A stretch of DNA of 64,000 nucleotides from Succinivibrio dextrinosolvens (GTDB lineage Bacteria > Pseudomonadota > Gammaproteobacteria > Enterobacterales > Succinivibrionaceae): NCBI RefSeq assembly GCF_900116345.1, contig NZ_FPAH01000003.1, positions 46,973-110,972 of the forward strand. Direction: 5' to 3'. Below are positions 27,222-35,753 of the stretch, piece after piece; within the stretch, counting starts at the first letter, position 1; every line of letters begins with the position of its first letter. Under the pieces are notes generated by a model. It saw nothing but the letters and a program-made list of their open reading frames with translations. It did no database searches and was not told the DNA's origin. Position numbers and translations under genes: made by a program.

Positions 27222-27742
27222 AATTCTTCTTCCTTAACTTAATCACTGCCAAAACACAGCATTTATATTAAGTATTTATAAAATATTATTCTTAGATTTT
27301 TTTTTGTTCTAAAAGATTGCTCATCTTTTGAGTTAGCAATTATGCTTTAATATTTTGATTGTAGCAAGATTTGAAGTTCAATATTTGAACTAGCCCATAA
27401 TAAGAGAATTAAATATATTAAAATCATTGATAGAGGTAGCGTTTTTTACATTTTTTTGTTAACACCGAAAAATCTATTCTCACCATATTGGTGAATAATA
27501 AATTGCCGTCTAAATTAATGCTGATATAATTTATCTCAAATTTTCAGGATGTATCATTTGCTTTTTTGTATACCCATTGCATAGAAGGTTCTTTTAGTCA
27601 GTCTGCACTTACCCTTATATAAAGGTATATATGCGTTAAGAAGTCTGGTTTAAAAAGAAAGCGTTGGTGGGAACTTTAAGATTTTTTTCCTTCATGAGAG
27701 ACTTTGTTTCTCTTAGTTAGATGGAATTTCAAAAGACTATTT
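27222..27742. other. Divergent intergenic region dksA / mrcB
   Basis: About 520 AT-rich bases separate divergent dksA and mrcB and should hold both promoters; I see no convincing coding frame. Visible elements are an inverted repeat TCACCA-TAT-TGGTGA at 27480-27494, which could be an operator, and an AAAAGAT-TGCTC-ATCTTTT hairpin near 27311-27329. No -35/-10 pair is clear enough to call. Confidence 0.4.
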
Positions 27743-30298
27743 ATGAATAACGATAAAGAAAATCCTTATCTTTCTGGTCTGTCTGCCTTGGATGATGATG
27801 AAAGAAGACAGCCTCAGATCAATTATGACGACGGTAAGATCGAACCTGAGTTTGACCCTTCACTTGTAAAAGAAGAGCTGTATTCTGAGGAGAATTCATC
27901 TCAGAGCTCTGACAATGAAAAAGCAAGTCAGACTAACCAGCATAAACAGGATCAGCAGCCTAATCACAATAAGAATTTTGAAAAGAATAAAAACAAAAAG
28001 CCTTTGAAGAAAAAGCTTACTCTGTTTTCTCTAAAGGTGTTTGCCGCCGGTTTTGTAATTTTAGCTCTGCTGTTTGTTTACTTTGATTCAGTTGTACTTT
28101 CAAAGTTTGGTGTTGATGATAAGTGGGTGCTTCCTGCTGTAGTCTATTCAAGACCTCTTGAGCTTTATCCTGATCAGAAGCTTTCCTTAAAGCAGATGCA
28201 GTATGAGCTTTCTCTTTTAAAATACCGTAAGGTTCCTAATCCTCAGTACCCCGGTGAATATGCTGTGAATGAGAAGCACGGCAGGGTAGTAATTATTCGC
28301 AGACCTTTTGATTTCCCTGATGCATCAGAAGGCAAGATTTCAATTATGGTTGAATTTAACGGTCAGAGAATTTCTCAGATCTTAAATGCAGATACCAAAG
28401 AGGAATTAGGTTACATCAGAATGGATCCTGTTTTACTGGATAGAATAAACAGAATTGATCCTAAGGAAGACCGTATCTTTATTCAGCTGCAGGAAGTTCC
28501 TCCTGCACTTATCAATACACTGCTTGAGATTGAGGATCGCACCTTCAGAACCAATATGGGCGTGAACTTCATGGCCATTGCCAGAGCCTTTGTTAAAAAC
28601 ACCATGGCTCACTCTGTAGTGGAGGGTGGTTCAACCATTACTCAGCAGCTGGTTAAGAATTACTTTTTAAATTCAGAAAAGAGCTATAGCCGTAAGATTA
28701 AAGAAATCATTATGGCTCTTATCATGAATCACAGATATACCAAGGATCAGATTCTAGAAGCCTATCTGAATGAAATCTATTTAGGTCAGAACGGTGCTGC
28801 CGGTATCTACGGTTTTGGTCTTGCATCATATTTCTACTTTGGTGTTCCTATCTCTGAGCTGACACAGGATCAGATGGCTCTGCTTGTCGGCATCATCAAA
28901 GGTCCTTCCTATTATGATCCTTGGAGACATCCTGATCAGGCTCTGGAAAGACGAAATGTTGTACTGTCTGTCTTAAAGAAAAGAGGCTTTATTTCTGATA
29001 CCGAGTATGTTCAGTATTCCTCAAGACCTCTTGGAGTTATAAAGAGAGGTTCAATGAACTACTCTAAGACTCCTGCATTCATGGGTGTTCTGAAAAAGGA
29101 AATCTCAACCAAGTTCGGTCCTGATTTCCTATCCGGTAACGGCATCAAGATCTTCACCAGTCTTGACCCTCAGGCTCAGCAGTCAGCTGAGAATGCAGTT
29201 CAGAATGAGCTGAATGTAATTGAAAGAGAGACAGGCCGTAAAGGTATGGAAGCCGCCATGGTTGTCAGTTCCTGGAGAACTGCTGAAGTCTCTGCTGTGG
29301 TTGGAAGCCGAACCCCTCAGTATGCGGGCTTTAACCGAGTTATGGAAGGCCGTCGTCAGGTTGGCTCCATTATTAAGCCTTTTGTTTATCTGACTGCATT
29401 CCATCATGGAATTCATCTTGGAACTCTGGTCAACGATGCTCCTATCAAGGTTAGACTTGCTGATGGTAAGGTATGGCAGCCTCATAATGATAACAATCGC
29501 TTCATAGGTCCAATTCCTACATATGTGGCTATGGCCCGTTCCATGAATATTCCTACCGTAAAGATTGGTATGAGAGTTGGTCTCAATCATGTAAGAGAGA
29601 CTCTGCTCAACATCGGTCTTGATAAGGAAAAAGTTGAAAGACAGATTTATCCTTCAATGCTGCTGGGCACCATTGAACTTACTCCTTTTGAAGTAACTCA
29701 GATGTATACCAGCCTTGCAACAGAAGGTCAGTATAAGGATCTGACCACCTTAAGAACTGTAGTTAAGGATGGAAAGATTGTCTATGAGCGTGAGGACAAC
29801 AGGGGAAAAGCTACCATCGATCCTAAGGACTCTTATCTGACAATGTATGTTATGACAGAAGCTACCAAGATTGGTACAGGTCGCAGAATCGGCAATATGT
29901 TCCCTAACGTAACCATTGCTACTAAGACCGGAACCACCAATGACAGCCGTGATACCTGGACAGTTGGTATTGATTCTGATCAGGTGGTTGCTACCTGGGT
30001 GGGCTTTGATGACAACAAGTCAACAGGCCTGTTCGGCTCCTCCGGTGCTATGAGAGTATACGGTCAGTTCTTAAAGGAGCGCGGAGTAAACTCTTTAGAA
30101 CTTAAACGTCCTGAAGGTATTCAGTTTGTAAACTTCAATAAGCAAGGTAATATTGTTGGTGAAGGCTGTATGCTTCCGGGGCTGACCTCTCTTCCTGCAA
30201 GACTGGATAAGATCAAATATGTGGATCAGAACTGTACCATTGATGTTGAGTCAGTGCCTGTGGTTACAGGACCTCAGCCGGTACCATATACTCCTTAG
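27743..30298 (+). CDS. mrcB: Penicillin-binding protein 1B (bifunctional transglycosylase/transpeptidase)
   Basis: PBP1b polymerises and crosslinks peptidoglycan at the inner membrane. The 851-residue protein has a charged cytoplasmic N-terminus, one membrane segment (~100-125), a UB2H-like domain (SRPLELYPDQKLS, residues ~135-200), the GT51 domain (EDRTFRTNMG around the catalytic Glu near 264, GGSTITQQLVKN, RKIKEI, EAYLNEIYLG), and the transpeptidase motifs SIIK (Ser near 542), SMN and KTGTTN. A TTG at 27704 opens the frame, but ATG 27743 (MNNDKENP) is the likelier start; neither has a strong Shine-Dalgarno. The UB2H region points to activation by an LpoB-type lipoprotein, none of which is seen here. 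Confidence 0.95.
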   Translation: MNNDKENPYLSGLSALDDDERRQPQINYDDGKIEPEFDPSLVKEELYSEENSSQSSDNEKASQTNQHKQDQQPNHNKNFEKNKNKKPLKKKLTLFSLKVFAAGFVILALLFVYFDSVVLSKFGVDDKWVLPAVVYSRPLELYPDQKLSLKQMQYELSLLKYRKVPNPQYPGEYAVNEKHGRVVIIRRPFDFPDASEGKISIMVEFNGQRISQILNADTKEELGYIRMDPVLLDRINRIDPKEDRIFIQLQEVPPALINTLLEIEDRTFRTNMGVNFMAIARAFVKNTMAHSVVEGGSTITQQLVKNYFLNSEKSYSRKIKEIIMALIMNHRYTKDQILEAYLNEIYLGQNGAAGIYGFGLASYFYFGVPISELTQDQMALLVGIIKGPSYYDPWRHPDQALERRNVVLSVLKKRGFISDTEYVQYSSRPLGVIKRGSMNYSKTPAFMGVLKKEISTKFGPDFLSGNGIKIFTSLDPQAQQSAENAVQNELNVIERETGRKGMEAAMVVSSWRTAEVSAVVGSRTPQYAGFNRVMEGRRQVGSIIKPFVYLTAFHHGIHLGTLVNDAPIKVRLADGKVWQPHNDNNRFIGPIPTYVAMARSMNIPTVKIGMRVGLNHVRETLLNIGLDKEKVERQIYPSMLLGTIELTPFEVTQMYTSLATEGQYKDLTTLRTVVKDGKIVYEREDNRGKATIDPKDSYLTMYVMTEATKIGTGRRIGNMFPNVTIATKTGTTNDSRDTWTVGIDSDQVVATWVGFDDNKSTGLFGSSGAMRVYGQFLKERGVNSLELKRPEGIQFVNFNKQGNIVGEGCMLPGLTSLPARLDKIKYVDQNCTIDVESVPVVTGPQPVPYTP

Positions 30299-30311
30299 AA
30301 GATTCCCATGT

Positions 30312-30341
30312 AGACTCCTGTCTGATAAAAGGCTGGAGTCT
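30312..30341 (+). terminator. Hairpin after mrcB
   Basis: AGACTCC / GGAGTCT form a 7-bp stem 13 nt after the mrcB stop. There is no T-tract, so termination is uncertain. Confidence 0.4.
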
Positions 30342-30386
30342 AACTCCTTACCACTATTTCCCTCGAATTTGTTAAGTGTTTTCTAA

Positions 30387-30407
30387 TCTGACATCTTTTC
30401 GGTCAGA
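30387..30407 (+). other. Small hairpin in the leader of the HD hydrolase gene
   Basis: TCTGAC / GTCAGA pair around a 9-nt loop just before the ACAGG ribosome site at 30415-30419. It could affect translation of the downstream gene; no known motif is recognised. Confidence 0.3.
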
Positions 30408-30427
30408 CATAAATAACAGGTATTGTG

Positions 30428-31012
30428 ATGAAACCAGTTGAATTCCTCCAGCTCGTACATTTTGCCGAAAAACTAAAAGATACCACCCGTCACTGTACAA
30501 CCTCCAAAGGAAGAGCAGAGAGTGTCGCTGAACACAGTTGGCGTATCTCTCTTATGGCTCTTTTTCTTCGTTCAGAATTTCCAGAACTGGATATAGACAA
30601 GGTCATAGCCATGTGTCTGATTCATGATCTAGGAGAAGCCTTTACAGGAGATATTCCATCTTTCAACAAAACAAGTTCGGACGAGAAGATTGAGGATTCA
30701 CTTTTCAGAAAATGGATAGAATCTCTTCCTCAGGAGCTATCTTCTGTCATGATGAAACTCTATGATGAAATGATGGCATTAGAGAGCAAAGAAGCAAAAC
30801 TCTACAAGGCATTGGATAAGATAGAGGCAGTAATTCAGCATAATGAGTCTCCTATTGAATCATGGAGCGAGAATGAGTATCAGCTGAACAAAACTTATGG
30901 CATGAATGAGGTTAAATTTTCTGAGTGGATGTTGAAGCTCAGAGAGGAAGTTTTAAACGAGACCTTAAGAAAAATAGACGAGAGCGAAAACAGCATCAGA
31001 AGGTGTGTATAA
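30428..31012 (+). CDS. HD-domain phosphohydrolase (YfbR/HDDC2-like)
   Basis: The 194-residue protein has an HD domain with RVAEHSWR-type motif (residues 34-43, ESVAEHSWR), the metal-binding HD pair in CLIHDLGEAFTGDIP (about 66-80), and a downstream helix KALDKIEAVIQHNE with the last metal-ligand Asp. This matches the COG1896 group that includes 5'-deoxynucleotidases such as YfbR. The probable role is dephosphorylation of deoxynucleoside monophosphates. ATG 30428 is chosen over the adjacent GTG 30425; ACAGG lies 8 nt upstream. Substrate is not determinable here. Confidence 0.85.
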   Translation: MKPVEFLQLVHFAEKLKDTTRHCTTSKGRAESVAEHSWRISLMALFLRSEFPELDIDKVIAMCLIHDLGEAFTGDIPSFNKTSSDEKIEDSLFRKWIESLPQELSSVMMKLYDEMMALESKEAKLYKALDKIEAVIQHNESPIESWSENEYQLNKTYGMNEVKFSEWMLKLREEVLNETLRKIDESENSIRRCV

Positions 31013-31093
31013 GCTATTAAACTGCATATAAAAATTCCTACGGCTTGTATAAGCGGTTTGCAAAGAGAATTGAAAAAAACTTTAAAAAAGTGC

Positions 31094-31121
31094 TTGCATG
31101 ATCTCAAAAATTTAGTAGAAT
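31094..31121 (+). promoter_or_regulatory. Promoter of the tRNA cluster
   Basis: TTGCAT (-35, 31094-31099), 16-nt spacer, TAGAAT (-10, 31116-31121), with a G/C-rich stretch TCCGCG just after the -10, as in stringently controlled stable-RNA promoters. The first tRNA starts 41 nt after the -10. Confidence 0.7.
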
Positions 31122-31161
31122 AGTCCGCGTTGAGTTAATCAACAAACAAATTGCAAGGCTT

Positions 31162-31237
31162 GGGTCGTTAGCTCAGTCGGTAGAGCAGCGGACTTTTAAT
31201 CCGTTGGTCGAGAGTTCGAATCTCTCACGACCCACCA
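31162..31237 (+). tRNA. tRNA-Lys (TTT)
   Basis: A 76-nt cloverleaf with acceptor stem GGGTCGT / ACGACCC, encoded CCA, TTCGAAT T-loop and anticodon loop CTTTTAA (anticodon TTT). Confidence 0.97.
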
Positions 31238-31260
31238 AGCAAGATGCAAGATTTATCGCT

Positions 31261-31336
31261 GGGTCGTTAGCTCAGTTGGTAGAGCAGCGGACTCTTAATC
31301 CGTTGGTCGCGGGTTCGACCCCCTCACGACCCACCA
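31261..31336 (+). tRNA. tRNA-Lys (CTT)
   Basis: A 76-nt cloverleaf with the same acceptor stem as its neighbour, anticodon loop CTCTTAA (anticodon CTT) and encoded CCA. It differs from the first Lys tRNA mainly in the anticodon and the T-stem (GCGGG---CCCCC). Confidence 0.96.
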
Positions 31337-31340
31337 TTTT

Positions 31341-31418
31341 GGATGCTTAGCTCAGTCTGGTTAGAGCATCTGCCTTACAAGCAGAGGGTCATAGGTTCGA
31401 GTCCTATAGCATCCACCA
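31341..31418 (+). tRNA. tRNA-Val (TAC)
   Basis: A 78-nt cloverleaf with acceptor GGATGCT / AGCATCC, anticodon loop CTTACAA (anticodon TAC), TTCGAGT T-loop and encoded CCA. Identical copies occur at 63822 and 63922. Only 4 nt separate it from the preceding tRNA-Lys. Confidence 0.96.
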
Positions 31419-31479
31419 TCTTGTAAATTCTGCATTTGAAATTTTCATCTGTTTGAATTTCTATTTATAACGTTTCGAT

Positions 31480-31555
31480 GGGTCGTTAGCTCAGTTGGTA
31501 GAGCAGCGGACTCTTAATCCGTTGGTCGCGGGTTCGACCCCCTCACGACCCACCA
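31480..31555 (+). tRNA. tRNA-Lys (CTT), second copy
   Basis: Identical in sequence to the tRNA at 31261-31336, anticodon CTT, encoded CCA. It follows tRNA-Val after a 61-nt spacer and is the last tRNA of the cluster before module B. Confidence 0.96.
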
Positions 31556-31730
31556 TCCGAACGTTGATTCCCCTTTTAAAAGCTTTTTTCAATACGGGTT
31601 TTCTCTATACTTTTTTCAAGTAGGAAATACCTCACAATATATTTGTTTTATCTCTCAAAATCATCCTCTCATAAGTCTCTGTGTGGTAAATTATATGCTT
31701 AGAATATATAACTAACGTAGGGTGGTTGAA

Positions 31731-34700
31731 GTGAATTTAAAAAATGACCGCATCATTATAAAAAATCTAGTAGATAAGAATGATGAAAATAACAAGACAA
31801 TCTCTCTTGTTGCTAATTCCGGTATACAGTTCATTGATTTTGAGTTCGACTCTAAAATTAACTTTTCTTCAGAAGAAGACGATTTCCTAAAAAAATACCC
31901 TTCAATTGTCACCAGAGGTCAGTTTGCGCAGCATCCTCTGTGTGGACGTCATTTTGCAAGATTTAAAGAAGACAAGTCTACAGGTAAATATGTAATTGAA
32001 GGTGCCGAGTCAATCTCTATGTCTAAGGGTGAAGTTTATGGAGACATATCTCCTATAGATATTATTGAATCTCTTAATCTCTATAATGGCGTATGGTTCC
32101 CAATCTGTTATTTCAGCTCAGGTCATGATGAAGGTCCTATAAACTGGGCCCGTGCCCGTGTTATCAATATGTCTGATGTGAAGGATCGTGATGAGGGCGG
32201 TTTATATCACGTAACCTTTGCCTTTGATACCAAGCTGGACAATGAAAACATTTCACTTCACTGTGCTCCATCCTCCTCTGATATTAGCGATGTCTTTACC
32301 TTCAGAGGCTGTTATGCTGCTACCAAGCTTTTAAATGACAATGAGTCAGGCTCTTCCTTTGTAAGAGAGTGGGCTAAGAGTGTCTTTGACAAAATCTATC
32401 CTAAGACCACCAATGACCCTAGGGTTGAAGTAATCAAAAAAGAATGGATAGAGAAGAATTATTTTGAAAAGCATTATCTGAATCTGATAGCTTTCCTTGA
32501 ATACTTCGTCGAGCCTAACAATATCAAGCTAATGCCTTTTGAGGAAAACGGCAGTGAAACTCCAATTGATGTAAGTCTGATTCTGGATGTCGGAAATTCC
32601 CGTTCCTGTGGTATTCTGATGGAAGAGGATGATGATCATTCATCATCTCTTTTGAGAAATCCTCAGCTTGAAATCCGTGATTTAAATGCTGTTGAAAATG
32701 TATATGTCGGCACCTTCGACAGCAAGATCCAGTTCCAGAAAGCAAATTTTGACTTTAACTACTGTTCAGACATCTCAAGCAGACTTGATGCTTTTGTCTG
32801 GCCATCACTGGTTCGTGTCGGTACCGAAGCAAAACATCTGAGTGCCAACTCTGCTGGTAATGAAGGTAATACAGGTCTTATTTCTCCTAAGCGCTATCTG
32901 TGGCAGTTTGATAATGAGCTGAATACATCTGAGAAGTGGAACTTTAATAATCATTATTATCAGATCCCTGTCAGAGAGAAGGAAAAGGATGATGACAAAT
33001 ATCATACCTCCTATCTGAAACTTGATGAGAATGTAAGCTCTGCAACTTATCTGCCTATTTCTAGATTCATCAATTCTTACGGTGATGCTCTGTTTGCAGA
33101 CACCGGTGATGAGAGTAAGCTTCTTGCCAACTACACTGGTAAGTCCACCATGACCTTTATGCTGATGGAAATCATTATGCAGGCCATGATGCAGATGAAC
33201 AGCTTCCATTACCGTCAGACCAAGGCTAATGCTTTAAGACCACGCAGACTTAAGGCAGTGGTTTTAACTACTCCTCCTTCAATGCCTGATCTTGAAAGAG
33301 AAGTATTCAGATCCTGCGCCTATCAGGCAATTGGTCTTGTCTGGAAGGCTTATGGTTATGACAAGACTCCTGCTACCGAGTTTAAGTACATTGAAAAAGC
33401 ATCATCAATGTTCCCTAAGGCTCCTTCTGTAATATTAAAGTGGAATGAGACTCTGACTTCTCAGCTGGTATACCTTTACAACGAAACTCAGAAGGTTTTC
33501 GGCGGCAACAGTCTGGATTTTATTAAACACATCCGCAGAGCTGATGCAGACGGCCGTGTCAATGAGCATAACCGTGACAAGTTCAGCGGCAAGGATGCTG
33601 ATTATATCTCTGCCCGTATTGCTTCAATTGATATTGGTGGTGGAACTACCGATCTTGTGATTGCTGATTACAGCTATCCAAGTGTAGTGCATTCTGAATC
33701 TGGAGATAGAAAAGATCTTGGTAATCAGAGTGCCACTGTCGAAATCCGTGAGATTTTAAAGGACGGTTCCAAGACTGCCGGAGATGATCTGGTATTAAAC
33801 CTGATCAAGGAGAAGATTGTTCCTCAGTTAGGTGACGTCAAGGATTTAGCTAAAATCATCGGTACCGGTTCCTCAGACAGTATTGAGTTTGTAAAAAACA
33901 GAACTCAGACCGTAGAGCAGGTCTTTACCAAGATTGCCTATAGAATCATTTCAAGACTGGAGAAGCTGAATCGTGCTCCTGCTGGTACTACCTCTGTAAT
34001 TGACAGGGGAACTGTAGCAGAGTTCCTGTATGGCATTGATCGCTGTGAGGCTCTGGATACCAAGGAAGATCTGGATTATATCGCCAGCTTTGACAGAAAG
34101 AAGAAAGCCTGTGTTGATGACTGTGTTGCCAACTTTATCAGCAAGCACTTAGGTGCAGACTACAAATTCTTTGATATTGAGCTTGAGTTTGATATCTATA
34201 AAATCAATCATGAGATTGCAGTAGGTGATCGCTATGATGTCTGCTCATCTCTAAATTATCTGAACACCATTGTTAATACCTATCAGTGCGATGTGCTGAT
34301 TTTAACCGGTCGTCCTTCAAAGATACCTGGTATCAGAACCCTGATCGAAAGCAATTCGCATCTGTCTCCACGCAGAATCATCTCTCTTCATGACTACAGG
34401 TGCGGCAGCTGGTATCCATCATTCACTCTTGTAAACGGCAAGATCGGTGATCCTAAGACTTCTGTTGTAGTAGGAGCTCTGCTCGGCTATATCAAGCAGT
34501 CTAATATCAGCAATCTTTCAACCTTCAGAATCAATCCAAACTATCAGGAGGCTCCTTCTCCTGCACGATATATGGGTAAGGTTGATGATCAGTGCAAACT
34601 TGAGGACAGAGAAGTCAAATACAGATTCCATACTTCAGCTGAAGCCAAGGAAATCAAGGCAAGAGAGAATGGAGAAGAGATTGATATTGATAAGACCTAT

Positions 34701-35747
34701 CTCAAGGATGACGCCAATAAGTCTCAGCTTGAGGCCGTTTCAGATGTTATCTCAGGTAAGACTCTGCGTTCGACTCTTCCTATAAATCTTGGATATCGTC
34801 AGTTTGATGAGCAGGCTTTTATGGCAACCATGCTCTATCATATTGAACCATACAAGAAGATCAGTGAACTCTCATCTGTAAAAGCTACTAAGAGCTGGAT
34901 TGTCCCTGATATTGATACTATTGAGTTCAGTTCTGAAGGTAAAAAGAAGCTTTATGAGGATTTTCTGATAAAGCTTTATCCTGATCATGAGGATAACTTC
35001 CCTGAGCAGGGCTGCGAGATTTTCGACAAGGCAATTGAGGAAATAGAGAAGGTTGAGAGCGAAATGTCACTAGCCAAGAGCCATGCTTCGCTGATGTATG
35101 GTGCAGACAGAAGTGCTCTTAAAGTTCTGGATTTTGACAGCCCATATGCAGCTCTTATCAGTCAGTTTGATGCTCAGGCAATGGATGCTGGAAACCAGCT
35201 GGCCTCAACTTTAAAACAGACCGGTATTATGGCAAAGATTACCAATGCCGCAGGCAAAGCTGAGGAGAAACGCAGGGAAGGCTATGATGCCTTTAAGCAG
35301 AGTAATCTCTCATCAATCTTCAGTTCAATTGAGAATGCCGGAGCTGCTGCGAAAAACAAAGTTAAGGGTATGTTCCTGCGCGAGCTGTGTCTGTGTGTGG
35401 AAAATGCCATCAATGCTCTGCGTAAGAGCAGACAGGCTGCACTTGACAGAATTACTGCCGCCGTAAAAGGTGCCAGCGATGGCAAGGGACCTCATTATTT
35501 TGACATTACCATCAAGGTCAATACAGAGGCTCTGGGCAAGGATTCTCCTTTGGGCAGATGTCTTGGCTTTGTGCGCGAGCAGGAAAAAGATCTTGATAGC
35601 GATATCTTTGTGTTAAAGATTGAAAATGCCAAGGATGCAACCGATGGCGGTTCTGAGGTAACCAACTACCTGAAGCTGAGTCTGAAGACCGTCAGCGATG
35701 GTGATGAATACTGGAATAACGACGGTTTGATTCTTGATAAGGAATAA
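31731..35747 (+). CDS. SrfB-like Hsp70/actin-fold ATPase, module B
   Basis: The 1338-residue protein has no signal peptide or membrane segment, so it should be cytosolic. Actin/Hsp70 superfamily motifs are visible: phosphate-1 LILDVGNSRSCGIL near residue 285, phosphate-2 SIDIGGGTTDLVIADY near 632, and adenosine-type VLILTGRPSKIPGI near 855. Size and architecture fit the SrfB family, annotated as a virulence factor in Salmonella srfABC and found next to SrfC. The last ~250 residues are helical. Start: GTG 31731 is preferred because AGGGTGG at 31719-31725 is spaced 5 nt from it; GTG 31722 overlaps that site. It heads an operon with SrfC 6 nt downstream. The biochemical role is unproven. Confidence 0.82.
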   Translation: MNLKNDRIIIKNLVDKNDENNKTISLVANSGIQFIDFEFDSKINFSSEEDDFLKKYPSIVTRGQFAQHPLCGRHFARFKEDKSTGKYVIEGAESISMSKGEVYGDISPIDIIESLNLYNGVWFPICYFSSGHDEGPINWARARVINMSDVKDRDEGGLYHVTFAFDTKLDNENISLHCAPSSSDISDVFTFRGCYAATKLLNDNESGSSFVREWAKSVFDKIYPKTTNDPRVEVIKKEWIEKNYFEKHYLNLIAFLEYFVEPNNIKLMPFEENGSETPIDVSLILDVGNSRSCGILMEEDDDHSSSLLRNPQLEIRDLNAVENVYVGTFDSKIQFQKANFDFNYCSDISSRLDAFVWPSLVRVGTEAKHLSANSAGNEGNTGLISPKRYLWQFDNELNTSEKWNFNNHYYQIPVREKEKDDDKYHTSYLKLDENVSSATYLPISRFINSYGDALFADTGDESKLLANYTGKSTMTFMLMEIIMQAMMQMNSFHYRQTKANALRPRRLKAVVLTTPPSMPDLEREVFRSCAYQAIGLVWKAYGYDKTPATEFKYIEKASSMFPKAPSVILKWNETLTSQLVYLYNETQKVFGGNSLDFIKHIRRADADGRVNEHNRDKFSGKDADYISARIASIDIGGGTTDLVIADYSYPSVVHSESGDRKDLGNQSATVEIREILKDGSKTAGDDLVLNLIKEKIVPQLGDVKDLAKIIGTGSSDSIEFVKNRTQTVEQVFTKIAYRIISRLEKLNRAPAGTTSVIDRGTVAEFLYGIDRCEALDTKEDLDYIASFDRKKKACVDDCVANFISKHLGADYKFFDIELEFDIYKINHEIAVGDRYDVCSSLNYLNTIVNTYQCDVLILTGRPSKIPGIRTLIESNSHLSPRRIISLHDYRCGSWYPSFTLVNGKIGDPKTSVVVGALLGYIKQSNISNLSTFRINPNYQEAPSPARYMGKVDDQCKLEDREVKYRFHTSAEAKEIKARENGEEIDIDKTYLKDDANKSQLEAVSDVISGKTLRSTLPINLGYRQFDEQAFMATMLYHIEPYKKISELSSVKATKSWIVPDIDTIEFSSEGKKKLYEDFLIKLYPDHEDNFPEQGCEIFDKAIEEIEKVESEMSLAKSHASLMYGADRSALKVLDFDSPYAALISQFDAQAMDAGNQLASTLKQTGIMAKITNAAGKAEEKRREGYDAFKQSNLSSIFSSIENAGAAAKNKVKGMFLRELCLCVENAINALRKSRQAALDRITAAVKGASDGKGPHYFDITIKVNTEALGKDSPLGRCLGFVREQEKDLDSDIFVLKIENAKDATDGGSEVTNYLKLSLKTVSDGDEYWNNDGLILDKE

Positions 35748-35753
35748 TTTTTT

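Noticed and set aside
27480..27494. TCACCA-TAT-TGGTGA as a named regulator site
   Set aside because: It is a clean inverted repeat but does not match a consensus I can recall with confidence, so it is only noted in the intergenic entry.
31162..31555. The tRNA cluster as an integration site for module B
   Set aside because: I found no integrase gene and no repeat of a tRNA 3' end on the far side of module B; the only identical tRNA copies are intact genes.
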